This document shows positions 14,965 through 22,576 of a stretch of 44,048 nt of DNA, in pieces. The notes under the pieces were generated by a model. It worked only from the letters and a program-made list of their open reading frames with translations. It was not told the DNA's origin and did no database searches. Every line of letters starts with the position of its first letter. The first letter of the stretch is position 1. A program made the position numbers and the translations under genes. Source of the DNA: CAZTXD01 sp964617995. Lineage in GTDB: Bacteria > Actinomycetota > Acidimicrobiia > Spongiisociales > ZC4RG35. The stretch covers positions 1-44,048 of the forward strand of contig CAZTXD010000011.1 of the NCBI GenBank assembly GCA_964617995.1, given 5' to 3'.

Positions 14965-15873
14965 TCAGTTGGCGGCGGAGCGACGCAGGGCACGGAACAT
15001 GAGGTAGGGGTCGCCCAGACGGCGCCGCATCTCCCGCTCGAGCCCGCCGATCGGATAGAGGTTCTCCGGAGCACGGGGATCCTTGTGGGGCGCCGAGGCG
15101 AACCGGGGCAGGCTCGCCGTCACCCTATCCGCCAGGCGCACCACCGACGTCAGCTCGCGGTCGGCGGACACCTCGCAGCGCACCAGACCCTCCCCCGGTC
15201 CGGCACTCGACGCCAAGCGCAGGTACCACGAGTAGCGGGACCAGTCGCTGGTGGTGAGGAAGACAGGGGTGCGCCGTCCTACCCCTAGCCCGTATTTGAT
15301 GTCCCAGACCTGCTCGGGGAGGTATTCGACATACTCTCGCTTCACGTAGCCGACCGCGTCGGGCACGTGCCGTCGGTGCGAGAGCGGACCGTCGACGATC
15401 ACCAGCGCCTCCCCGGCATGGGCGGTGGCAACCGCACCTTCCAGCTCCCCCATTCGTGCCTGTATCCCCAGCCACAACTCCTCGGGCGCGGAGCCTTTGG
15501 TCGCCCTGACGCCGTAGGTGCCGTGTCGGGTCACCACGTCGGCAGCGCCGGCGGCGGCGGTGAACACTCCACGCTCCACCCTTGCATCCACGAGCTCGGC
15601 CTCACCGTTGCTCCGCACCACACCGGCGGCATACGTGGCTGCCAGGCCCAGCACCGGCCGCCCGCCCGGCTGCTCTATCCACAGGTTGGCGTCGACCCTC
15701 CGGACACCGTCGACGAAGACGACATCATCGGCGGGGTCTACGTCTGGAGTGATCGCCCGCCACTCACGCACCGGGATCTCGATTCCGGCCTCGACCTGCG
15801 CGGTGGCATCCTCGAGGTCGGTGTCGCGGGGCGTACCGTACTCGGGTGACCATTGGGCAACCGAGTACCTCAT
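14965..15873 (-). CDS. nurA: NurA-domain nuclease
   Basis: The 302-residue product carries the spaced motifs of the NurA 5'-3' nuclease family. VVFVDGVRRVDANLW near residue 54 contains the first catalytic aspartate, ALVIVDGPLSH near 160 the second DG motif, and VGYVKREYVEYLP near 178 the conserved G-x-x-K segment. YPIGGLEREMRRRL near 275 is the C-terminal Y-P-x-x-L motif. In archaea NurA works with the HerA hexameric translocase to resect DNA ends after Mre11-Rad50 processing. Here nurA is the last gene of an sbcD-sbcC-nurA operon: its ATG lies one base after the sbcC stop. A HerA-type ATPase gene is 4 kb upstream on the same strand. The start at 15873 is set by the operon spacing and conserved RYSVAQWSPEYG N-terminus. 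Function is inferred from family and context. Confidence 0.85.
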   Translation of the reverse strand: MRYSVAQWSPEYGTPRDTDLEDATAQVEAGIEIPVREWRAITPDVDPADDVVFVDGVRRVDANLWIEQPGGRPVLGLAATYAAGVVRSNGEAELVDARVERGVFTAAAGAADVVTRHGTYGVRATKGSAPEELWLGIQARMGELEGAVATAHAGEALVIVDGPLSHRRHVPDAVGYVKREYVEYLPEQVWDIKYGLGVGRRTPVFLTTSDWSRYSWYLRLASSAGPGEGLVRCEVSADRELTSVVRLADRVTASLPRFASAPHKDPRAPENLYPIGGLEREMRRRLGDPYLMFRALRRSAAN

Positions 15874-15874
15874 G

Positions 15875-18241
15875 TCAGCTCTCCACCCGCTGGATGGTGC
15901 TCCCCGAGGGCCCTGCCCGGACCTCGAAGCGCACCGGGATCTGATCGGCCAGGTCCTTGACATGCGTGACCAGACCGACTGCCCGCCCGCCCGCCGCCAA
16001 CTCGGCAACCACCACCGACACTGTTTCGAGCGTCTCGGCGTCGAGGGTTCCAAAACCCTCGTCGAGAAATATCGCCTCCAAGCGAGCGCCGCCCCTATCC
16101 GACAGGGTCACCAACTGCTCACCCAACGACAGTGCCAGCGCGAGCGACACGAGAAAGGTCTCCCCTCCCGACAGGCTCCTGACCGACCGGCGCTCGTCGG
16201 CGTTGCGATGATCGACGACCTCGATCGTGCGTTCGTGCAGGGCGAGGGAGTAGGCACCGCTGGTGAGCTCGGCCAGGAGGACGTTGGCCCCTTCCACGAG
16301 AGTCTCCAGCGCTTCGGCCAGGAGCCAACCCTCGAAGTGGTTGGCCCTGAGGTGGTTGGCGAGGCTCGTCGCCACCTGGGCTCTCTCGTCGAACGCGGCC
16401 ATCTCGGCGGTCAGCACAGCTCGTTCGGCGCGGCGCTCACGGACACGGGCATGCTCGGCGCGTACGGTGGCCGTGGTTGCTGCCAGGCGAGCCGATGGGC
16501 TTCCAGTCCCTTCGACGCCGTTCTCGGTCAGGAGGACCTCCAGCTCCTCGCGGAGCTTGGCGATAGTCGCCTCCGCCTCCTCGGCCAAGGCCGACGTGGT
16601 GACTATCTCGTCGTCCAGCCGGCTCCGTTCACTCTCGACCCAGGCCATCAGCGTCGTCCATGCCTCGCTCAGCTCTCTCCGTTGGGATGGCGGCGGAGCC
16701 AGGGAAGCTACCCTGTCGCGCTCGGTGGCATAGGCATCCCAGGCGTCGGCCGCCCGCGCCTCCAACTGGTCGCGGAGTCGCCGGGCTTCCACCTCGGCGG
16801 CTCCAGAATCCTCGACCCGCGATCCGGCCTGCTTCAACCTCTGGTCGACCTCACGCCTGGCCGCGGCGAGAGCGTCGAGGTCGGCGTCGGCGGGGAGTCC
16901 GGCGGCTCGCTCCTCGAGGTCCTTCATCGTCTCCACCGCCGCCTCGTGGCCTGCCCGCGCCGACGCCACGGCGCTCTCGGCCTCTCGGTGTCGCAGCACC
17001 GCCGCCCGATGCTCCTCGGCCTTCTCCGCCAGGGTCGATTCTGTCTCTTCCAGGTCCGCCGGTGGCGGTCCAGGTTCCTCCGGCAGAGGGGCACCACACA
17101 CCGGGCAGGGATCGCCGGCCGTGTGACCTGCCACCAGGGCGTGGGCGGTGTGGCGGCGCCGCGCCTGCTCCAAAGCCACGGTCGCCTCCTCCCTGGCTCG
17201 TTCGGCGGAATCTGTCGCCTCACCGGCCGCTGTCAACTCGACCTCCAACCGGTCGAGGTCGAAGGACTCGACCTTGCGGAGAGCGGCGGCCAGTTGCTCG
17301 GCGGTGCGACGAGCGGCCTCGATCTGTTCGCCGGTGGGGACGCCCCGGGACTCCTCGACTACCTCGTGAAGTGCCTGCCCGGCGGCCACCCGGGCAGCGG
17401 TGGCGGCCTCGAGCCTGGATTGCGCCTCGGCGACGTCCTTCGCCAGCCCCATGACCCCTTCGGGAGCTTCCACCTCCCCGACGGCGACTCGTTGCCGGCG
17501 GAGTTGGGCGAGGCGGCCCTCTATCTCCCGTGCGGACACTTGCGCCTCGGCTACCGCCTCCTCTCCGGACAGCACCGGCTCTTCCAGCTTCTCCAGGTCT
17601 TCCAGTCTCCGGGAGACCGCTTGCTCGGCTTCCTCGGTGGCATCGCAGAGATGCTCCAACCGGACGCGGGCTGACTGTGCCAGCGCGCTCGCCGTCCGCA
17701 CCCGCTCGGCGGCTGATCTCCGCACGACCTCCAGTACGCCCATGTCGAGGAGCGCCTTCACCAGATCCTGCTGGCCGGAGGGGGTGTCGTGCAGGAAGGC
17801 GGCGAATTCCCCCTGGGGCAGCACGACCGATCGAGTGAAATGATCGATGCCCAGCCCTATGAGCGACTCCACCGCCTTCGTCACCTCGGCAGCCCCGGAC
17901 GCCAGCGTCGTCCCTCCGCTCTCCAGGCGAGCCTCGGCGGTGGTCGCTCCCCCCGAAGCCGTCCTGCGTACCACTCTGGCGACGGTGTGTGACGCCCCTT
18001 CGACCTCGAAATCGAACCGTATCCTCGCTTCCGCCGCGCCCAAGGAGATGACGGGTTCCACGCTCTTGCGGTCGTAACGGGGAACAGAGCCGTACAGGGC
18101 GAAGGTGATGGCGTCTATCACCGAGCTCTTCCCCGCTCCGGTGGGTCCGGTGAGAGCGAACAGCTCCAGGTCCCGGAAGTCGACCACGGTCATGGCGCGG
18201 AAGGGGGCGAAGCCGCTCATCTCGAGACGCTCAGGCTTCAT
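15875..18241 (-). CDS. sbcC: SbcC/Rad50-type SMC-like ATPase of the DNA-end processing nuclease
   Basis: The 788-residue product has an ABC head split by a long coiled coil. Walker A (GPTGAGKSSVIDAITFALYG) is near residue 37, and heptad-rich helices span about 180-640. The zinc hook CPVCG is near residue 378, the signature SLSGGETFLVSLALALSLGEQ near 687 and Walker B LEAIFLDEGFGTLD near 725. Rad50 dimerises through the hook and uses ATP to open the Mre11 nuclease at DNA ends and hairpins. It is shorter than E. coli SbcC (about 1,050) and closer to archaeal Rad50 in length. The ATG at 18241 overlaps the sbcD end by 11 bases, so the two subunits are translationally coupled. Confidence 0.96.
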   Translation of the reverse strand: MKPERLEMSGFAPFRAMTVVDFRDLELFALTGPTGAGKSSVIDAITFALYGSVPRYDRKSVEPVISLGAAEARIRFDFEVEGASHTVARVVRRTASGGATTAEARLESGGTTLASGAAEVTKAVESLIGLGIDHFTRSVVLPQGEFAAFLHDTPSGQQDLVKALLDMGVLEVVRRSAAERVRTASALAQSARVRLEHLCDATEEAEQAVSRRLEDLEKLEEPVLSGEEAVAEAQVSAREIEGRLAQLRRQRVAVGEVEAPEGVMGLAKDVAEAQSRLEAATAARVAAGQALHEVVEESRGVPTGEQIEAARRTAEQLAAALRKVESFDLDRLEVELTAAGEATDSAERAREEATVALEQARRRHTAHALVAGHTAGDPCPVCGAPLPEEPGPPPADLEETESTLAEKAEEHRAAVLRHREAESAVASARAGHEAAVETMKDLEERAAGLPADADLDALAAARREVDQRLKQAGSRVEDSGAAEVEARRLRDQLEARAADAWDAYATERDRVASLAPPPSQRRELSEAWTTLMAWVESERSRLDDEIVTTSALAEEAEATIAKLREELEVLLTENGVEGTGSPSARLAATTATVRAEHARVRERRAERAVLTAEMAAFDERAQVATSLANHLRANHFEGWLLAEALETLVEGANVLLAELTSGAYSLALHERTIEVVDHRNADERRSVRSLSGGETFLVSLALALSLGEQLVTLSDRGGARLEAIFLDEGFGTLDAETLETVSVVVAELAAGGRAVGLVTHVKDLADQIPVRFEVRAGPSGSTIQRVES

Positions 18242-19367
18242 GGGCTTCCTCGACCAGCTCGTCGAACAGGTCCACCACCCGGCTGTCGCGGGCGTCCACC
18301 TCCTCCAGGTACTCGACGAAGAGCTGTCGGTGGGTACGGCCAGACCTGCTCGGTCGGGTTCGCTCCCCACGGTGACGCCGGGACTGCTCGAGCACCACGT
18401 CCACCGCCTGCGGGAGGATCGCGCGCACGGCGTCGGCGAGACCGGCACGGGCGGGCTCGTCGAGCACGACCCGTACGTAGTCCGTATCGGCGACGTCCGA
18501 CGCGGCCTCCTCCAACTGCTCGAGAGTGCCCGACACGACCCGCAGTCGTCGGCCGGAATCGAGGGGACGGAACTCTACACCGGCCGGCAGACCCGGCTCG
18601 GCTTCGATGAGCAGGACGCCCTTGCGGTCATCGACCTCGCCGAAGTCGAGCTGGAGAGGCGACCCCGAGTACCAGACGGGGGCCGCCGCCGGCATTCGCT
18701 GGTGCCGGTGGAGATGGCCGAGGGCGACGTAGGAGAGCTCGGGAGGGAAGGTCTGGGCGGGGATCGAGTAGTCGAACACGGTGTGGGCAGCTCTCTCTCC
18801 CCCGCCGACCTCGCCGCCGTGGACCATCACGTGGCCGACGATGAGGTTCACCTCGTCGGAGCTCAGGTCGGCGGTCAGGGCGGTGACGATGGCGGCCATC
18901 CGCTCGGCGTACTTGTCCCCTTGTTGGGCGGAGTCGAGAGACATCAGGTCGGCGGCGGTGACGATGGCCCGCTGGGACAGAAACGGGATCATCCCCACCC
19001 GAACCCCTTGCAGGGGGCGTTCCACTCCCCCCTCGTCCGGACGCAGGAGGCTGGAAACCACCGTGACCCTCCCCAGCTTCAGCAGGGGAGCTACCGCTTC
19101 CAGACGGCGGGGATGGTCATGATTCCCGGCCACCATCACCACCGGCGCCACCTCCGCCAGTGAGAGGAGCGTCTGGTAGACCATTTTCTCGGCGGCCGGC
19201 GCCGGGCTGGAGGTGTCGAACTGATCCCCGGCGATCAGCACCAGGTCGGCTTCGACGCCGGCGGCGACGGCGGTGATCTCCTCGAGGACCTGCATCTGCT
19301 CCTCGAGGCGGCTCCGGCCCCGAATCGTCCGGCCGATGTGCCAGTCGGCGGTGTGGAGGATCTTCAC
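18231..19367 (-). CDS. sbcD: SbcD/Mre11-type exonuclease subunit
   Basis: The 378-residue product has all metallophosphatase motifs of Mre11: ADWHIG (residues 7-12), AGDQFD (about 46), GNHDHPRR (about 82), VGHVMVHGGE and LGHLHRHQ. It is the Mn-dependent nuclease that opens hairpins and trims ends with SbcC. The start is a GTG at 19367 with no ribosome site; TACCCT lies seven bases upstream, fitting a leaderless transcript. It is the first gene of the sbcD-sbcC-nurA operon. The C-terminal 80 residues (capping domain and Rad50-binding part) are present, so it looks intact. Confidence 0.96.
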   Translation of the reverse strand: MKILHTADWHIGRTIRGRSRLEEQMQVLEEITAVAAGVEADLVLIAGDQFDTSSPAPAAEKMVYQTLLSLAEVAPVVMVAGNHDHPRRLEAVAPLLKLGRVTVVSSLLRPDEGGVERPLQGVRVGMIPFLSQRAIVTAADLMSLDSAQQGDKYAERMAAIVTALTADLSSDEVNLIVGHVMVHGGEVGGGERAAHTVFDYSIPAQTFPPELSYVALGHLHRHQRMPAAAPVWYSGSPLQLDFGEVDDRKGVLLIEAEPGLPAGVEFRPLDSGRRLRVVSGTLEQLEEAASDVADTDYVRVVLDEPARAGLADAVRAILPQAVDVVLEQSRRHRGERTRPSRSGRTHRQLFVEYLEEVDARDSRVVDLFDELVEEAHEA

Positions 19368-19374
19368 ACCAGCG

Positions 19375-19380
19375 AGGGTA
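19375..19380 (-). promoter_or_regulatory. -10 box (TACCCT) of the sbcD-sbcC-nurA operon
   Basis: TACCCT lies seven bases before the sbcD GTG with no ribosome site between. The same hexamer and nearly the same spacing precede the HIT gene. Confidence 0.6.
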
Positions 19381-19426
19381 GGAGATGGGTGTGACGGATC
19401 CGAGGATCAGCGGTCTGACAAACGGT

Positions 19427-19459
19427 CTGGGAACCGTTCCTCCCCAACCAAAGAAGGCG
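19427..19459 (+). repeat. Dispersed palindromic element, copy B (right half)
   Basis: This 33-bp segment is identical to 14837-14869, including the GGAACCGTTCC palindrome and CCAAAGAAGG. It lies in the gap upstream of sbcD. The left half of the element is missing. Confidence 0.85.
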
Positions 19460-19514
19460 AATGGGCCGCCTGTATCCCACCCCACCGACAACCGTGAACC
19501 GACTGTGTTGACTT

Positions 19515-19534
19515 GTGGGGGGTAGTCCCCCCAC
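19515..19534. terminator. 8-bp GC hairpin downstream of the DUF2007 gene
   Basis: GTGGGGGG-TAGT-CCCCCCAC is a perfect hairpin with a four-base loop. It lies 130 bases past the stop of the minus-strand DUF2007 gene and before the sbcD promoter, so it could insulate the two units. It lacks a T-tract. Confidence 0.5.
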
Positions 19535-19629
19535 ACCCCCCACGGCTCCTCGCGTCAGTGGGCCGGGATGGTCGGGGTCATCCGCGGTAGCCAGTCGCGC
19601 CACCCGTCGTCTCCCGCCTCACCGACAAC

Positions 19630-19650
19630 CGACTTCCGACTTCCGACTTC
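19630..19650 (+). repeat. Three tandem copies of a 7-bp unit (CGACTTC)
   Basis: CGACTTC is repeated three times without gaps just past the stop of the minus-strand DUF2007 gene. It is non-coding and a likely site of replication slippage. Confidence 0.7.
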
Positions 19651-19663
19651 CTGGCAAACAACT

Positions 19664-19888
19664 TCACCAGCGGCCTTCGCCGGACAGAACCTGCTGCGCC
19701 TCCTCGAGATCCTGTGCCTTCACCAGGATCCTCACGCCACCGACCGTCGACAGCTGGGGATGGAAACCTCCGGCATCGTCGGCCTGGACGATCGCCTCGA
19801 TCCCGGCGTCCACCAGAGCCGCCCGGGCCACTTCCGCCTCGTAGCGATCCGAGACCGTTGCCGCCACCACCGTTGCGTCCGGATCCAC
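19664..19888 (-). CDS. DUF2007-type small protein (putative signal-transducing domain)
   Basis: The 74-residue product matches the DUF2007 pattern: a strand, a helix with YEAEVARAALVDAGIEAIVQ, a second strand containing RILVKAQDLEEAQQVL, and nothing else. The fold is ferredoxin-like and the role is unknown; members are often annotated as putative signal-transducing proteins. The start is a GTG at 19888 placed six bases after TAGGGT, so it can be transcribed on its own, but it lies only 23 bases downstream of the HerA-type gene on the same strand and may also be part of that transcript. No catalytic residues are apparent. Family call moderate to good. Confidence 0.75.
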   Translation of the reverse strand: MDPDATVVAATVSDRYEAEVARAALVDAGIEAIVQADDAGGFHPQLSTVGGVRILVKAQDLEEAQQVLSGEGRW

Positions 19889-19894
19889 GAGTCC

Positions 19895-19900
19895 ACCCTA
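19895..19900 (-). promoter_or_regulatory. -10 box (TAGGGT) of the DUF2007 gene
   Basis: TAGGGT ends six bases before the GTG start, the leaderless pattern. It lies in the 23-base gap after the HerA-type gene. Confidence 0.45.
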
Positions 19901-19911
19901 GTCTCGGTGAG

Positions 19912-21594
19912 TCAGGAGAGACCCTCGAATGGATCTTCGGGCACGGTTCCACTGCCGCTCTCTCCGCGTACCTCGGACGGACGCGTCGCCCACGCCGGGA
20001 ACGGGAACTCGGTCACCAGCGGAACCGGCAGCTCGGGCTGGCTGACCAGCATGGTCCCGGGCTTGATGATCGTGGCCCGCTGCCGGTGGACGGCGGGCAA
20101 GAACCCGTACTCCTCGCGGGACGCCTCGGCCGAGTCGAGGCGTCCCACCACGCGGATGGAGGAGTTGGCGATGATGCGACGTTCCACCTCGGAAGCCGTC
20201 TGCTGGGCACCGATGAGGATCACGCCCAGGCTCCGGCCCCGTTCGGCCACGTCGAGGAGGATCTCCTTGATGGGGCTGGATCCTTCCCGGGGGGCATACT
20301 TGTTGAGCTCGTCCAGCACCAGGAAGAGGAGGTCGTCGTCGCCCTGGCGACCCTGACGCTCCTTCTGCTCGAAGACTCTCCTCACCGTAACGCCGACGAC
20401 GAACCGCTTGGCGCGGTCGTTGAGGTTGTGGAGGTCGACGACCGTCACCTGATTGAGGTCGGTCCGAACCCTATGCCTTTCCGGGTCCGTCAGGTTCCCC
20501 CTTATGAGCCTCTCCACGTGACGCACCGCCGAGTTGAGCCTGCGCACGAAGGCGTTGATCGTCCCGCGCCCGATGGCGGTGCCGGCCCAGACCGGGCCGT
20601 CGTCGTCGCTCAGCACCTTCTCGGTGATCAGGTCGACGAGCTGGCGGAAGGATCGCACCACAGATCCCTCGATGGTCACAGACCCGTCGTCACGGCCGAC
20701 CGCGCGTTTGAGCTGGGCCATCACCGAGTAGACCACCATCGTGTACTGGGCCCGATCGTCCTCGGCGTCGGCGAACAGGAACGGGAGGAGGTCGTCGTGG
20801 CAGAACTCGGCCAGACTCCAGCAGAAGCTGGTGACGTCGGGTCGTGAATAGACGTCGGCCCGCAACGTCTCGGAGTCGACCCGGGGTGGAGCATAGAAAC
20901 CCACCGATCGGAAAGGCTCGGCCGGGAGACCCAGCCCGCGATAACGGACGACCTGGTCATCGTCGAGCAAGGCGTTCGCCCGGTCGAGATGAAGTAGGTC
21001 CTCGCCTTTGACGTTGAAGATGAGCGCCTTGGTGTTGACGGCCCCCGCCCCGAGCACCTCGCCCGTGAACAGCGAATGAAGGAGGAACGTGGCATATGTC
21101 GTCTTGGTGGCCACCCCGGAAACACCCGATATGTTGACATGGGCACCCCTCTCTCCGTTGATGAACTCGAAGTTGACGAAGAGGGGATCGTCGTCGCGGG
21201 TGAGCCCGATTCCGAGGCGACGCTCCATGCGGTCGAAGAACAGCGCCTTGTCCCGTTCCTCTCCCACCGCCCGGGCGACCGGCTGACCGGGACGGGGAGG
21301 CACGAACACCTCCGGCTCGAAGCGGGTAGCGGTGACCTCGGCGGCCTCGGCCACCTCGGCGGGAAGCACTCCGTCGGCGATTAGGAACACATCGGAGTCG
21401 AAGCGTGCCCCTTCGTGTCGAGCCCTGACCTGGGAGACCATGCCGTAGACGTGGACGGGCTCCCCGGTGGGCAGCACGCGCTCCAATGCGACCACATCAT
21501 CGAGTTGCAGGTACTCGCCGGGAGCTACCGCCACCCAGAACTCGAGAGGGGTTGCGTCATCGGTGCCTATCACCCGTCCGACCATCTCCGTCAT
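19912..21594 (-). CDS. HerA-type DNA translocase ATPase (HAS-barrel plus FtsK/HerA-like motor)
   Basis: The 560-residue product starts with a HAS-barrel-like domain (VGRVIGTDDATPLEFWVAV) and continues into a DUF87/HerA ATPase. The P-loop near residue 158 reads ISGVSGVATKTTYATFLL: it keeps the lysine but has Thr instead of Gly before it and one extra residue compared with the usual G-S-T-G-S-G-K-S of HerA. Walker B is LFLVLDELNKYAP near residue 425, followed by the sensor region GVILIGAQQTASEV and RIIANSSIRVVGRLD. Hexameric HerA pumps DNA to NurA. Close sequences with this P-loop exist as uncharacterised ATP-binding proteins (recalled, not checked). The ATG at 21594 lies eight bases after TACTCT, suggesting leaderless expression. 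Together with nurA, sbcC and sbcD this completes the archaeal-type resection set. Confidence 0.85.
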   Translation of the reverse strand: MTEMVGRVIGTDDATPLEFWVAVAPGEYLQLDDVVALERVLPTGEPVHVYGMVSQVRARHEGARFDSDVFLIADGVLPAEVAEAAEVTATRFEPEVFVPPRPGQPVARAVGEERDKALFFDRMERRLGIGLTRDDDPLFVNFEFINGERGAHVNISGVSGVATKTTYATFLLHSLFTGEVLGAGAVNTKALIFNVKGEDLLHLDRANALLDDDQVVRYRGLGLPAEPFRSVGFYAPPRVDSETLRADVYSRPDVTSFCWSLAEFCHDDLLPFLFADAEDDRAQYTMVVYSVMAQLKRAVGRDDGSVTIEGSVVRSFRQLVDLITEKVLSDDDGPVWAGTAIGRGTINAFVRRLNSAVRHVERLIRGNLTDPERHRVRTDLNQVTVVDLHNLNDRAKRFVVGVTVRRVFEQKERQGRQGDDDLLFLVLDELNKYAPREGSSPIKEILLDVAERGRSLGVILIGAQQTASEVERRIIANSSIRVVGRLDSAEASREEYGFLPAVHRQRATIIKPGTMLVSQPELPVPLVTEFPFPAWATRPSEVRGESGSGTVPEDPFEGLS

Positions 21595-21602
21595 GGGCGG
21601 CG

Positions 21603-21608
21603 AGAGTA
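21603..21608 (-). promoter_or_regulatory. -10 box (TACTCT) of the HerA-type gene
   Basis: TACTCT ends eight bases before the ATG, with no ribosome site between. This suggests a leaderless transcript independent of the upstream HIT gene, 51 bases away. Confidence 0.55.
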
Positions 21609-21645
21609 GTGGGAGGGTGCGACACCCCGGCGGATGGCGGCCGCG

Positions 21646-22065
21646 TCAGGTGACAGCCGACTCGCCTGCCTCCCGGAGCAGGTCCCTGATGGCCCCGGAA
21701 GCCGCCTCCAGCTCCTCCCGCTCCACCGAGGAGGCGGCGTTGGCGAAGTCGAGATCGTGGACATCGTCCATGGGGACTACGTGGAGGTGCAGATGGGGCA
21801 CCTCCAGGCCGGCGATCATGAGCCCGACACGGGTGGGGGCGAAGGCCGCCTGCTGGGCCCGGGCGATCTTCTGGGCAACGTCGAAGAGATGGTCACGCAG
21901 GCCATCGGGGCAGTCGATCCAGTGATCGACCTCCTCGATCGGCACCACCAGGACATGGCCGTGCCGCAGCGGGTTGATCGACATGAAGGCGACGCACTGC
22001 TCATCACGCCATACGAAGGTGCCTGGTATCTCGCCTTGGATGATCCGGGTGAAGATGGTGGGCAT
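21646..22065 (-). CDS. HIT family protein (histidine-triad nucleotide-binding hydrolase)
   Basis: The 139-residue product starts TIFTRIIQGEIPG and ends its catalytic segment with VPHLHLHVVP, the histidine triad H-x-H-x-H. HIT proteins hydrolyse phosphoramidates or adenylylated substrates in the cytoplasm. Length and motifs are normal for the Hint branch. The ATG at 22065 was chosen because the HIT fold begins there; a longer frame upstream overlaps the divergent GNAT gene. TACCCT eight bases upstream suggests a leaderless transcript. It is 51 bases upstream of the HerA-type gene on the same strand; functional linkage is not implied by its family. Confidence 0.93.
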   Translation of the reverse strand: MPTIFTRIIQGEIPGTFVWRDEQCVAFMSINPLRHGHVLVVPIEEVDHWIDCPDGLRDHLFDVAQKIARAQQAAFAPTRVGLMIAGLEVPHLHLHVVPMDDVHDLDFANAASSVEREELEAASGAIRDLLREAGESAVT

Positions 22066-22073
22066 GGTGTGGG

Positions 22074-22079
22074 AGGGTA
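22074..22079 (-). promoter_or_regulatory. -10 box (TACCCT) of the HIT gene
   Basis: TACCCT ends eight bases before the HIT start codon. The opposite strand at the same place carries the GGAGGG ribosome site of the divergent GNAT gene, so a 25-base stretch serves both. Confidence 0.55.
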
Positions 22080-22081
22080 CC

Positions 22082-22567
22082 GTGGCGGCGATGGCAACGG
22101 ACCTGGTCACCCTCCACTGGGCATCTCCTTCCGATCCCCAGGCTGCCGGCCTGATCCGCGAGCTCAATTCCCTCCTCGATTCCCTCTACCACCCCGAGGA
22201 CAACCACTTCTCGCTCAGCGATGACGAGGTGACCGGGAAGAGGGGGACGTTCGTCCTCGCCCGCCTCGACAGGGAGGCAGTGGGATGTGGCGGCATTCGC
22301 ATCCTGCCCGACGGCCGTGCCGAGGTGAAGAGGATGTACGTTCGCGCTGGCTCCCGCGGCCTGGGAATCGGCCGGCGGATCCTGGCCCATCTCGAAGAGG
22401 AGGCACGGGCCAGGAAGGCCACGGCTCTGATACTGGAGATGGGAGGCGATCAACCGGAAGCGAGAGCCCTATACATGGACTTCGGCATGAGACCGATCCC
22501 GTGTTGGGGCGAGTACCTGGCCACGATCCACAACAGCGTTTGCCTGGGGAAGGACCTCGCCTACTGA
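22082..22567 (+). CDS. GNAT family N-acetyltransferase
   Basis: The product (161 residues from the GTG at 22082, or 158 from the ATG at 22091) is a GNAT acetyltransferase. GGIRILPDGRAEVKRMYV gives the central strands and RGLGIGRRILAHLEEEAR is the acetyl-CoA pyrophosphate-binding loop and helix. ALYMDFGMRPIPCWGEY is the C-terminal strand region. I favour the GTG because GGAGGG lies five bases before it; the ATG three codons later is an alternative. It is divergent from the HIT gene, 16 bases apart. The acceptor substrate is not predictable. Confidence 0.93.
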   Translation: MAAMATDLVTLHWASPSDPQAAGLIRELNSLLDSLYHPEDNHFSLSDDEVTGKRGTFVLARLDREAVGCGGIRILPDGRAEVKRMYVRAGSRGLGIGRRILAHLEEEARARKATALILEMGGDQPEARALYMDFGMRPIPCWGEYLATIHNSVCLGKDLAY

Positions 22568-22576
22568 CGGGAGTCG

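Noticed and set aside
18242..18448. A longer N-terminus for SbcC.
   Set aside because: It overlaps sbcD extensively in another frame and has no similarity to Rad50; the coupled ATG at 18241 fits the Rad50 start.
19630..19650. The 7-bp tandem repeats as a CRISPR array.
   Set aside because: Units are far too short, contiguous and without spacers.
14965..21594. Reading the HerA-NurA genes as an anti-phage defence island.
   Set aside because: Sir2, DUF4297 or other defence partners are absent and SbcC/SbcD are housekeeping repair genes, so a repair role is simpler.
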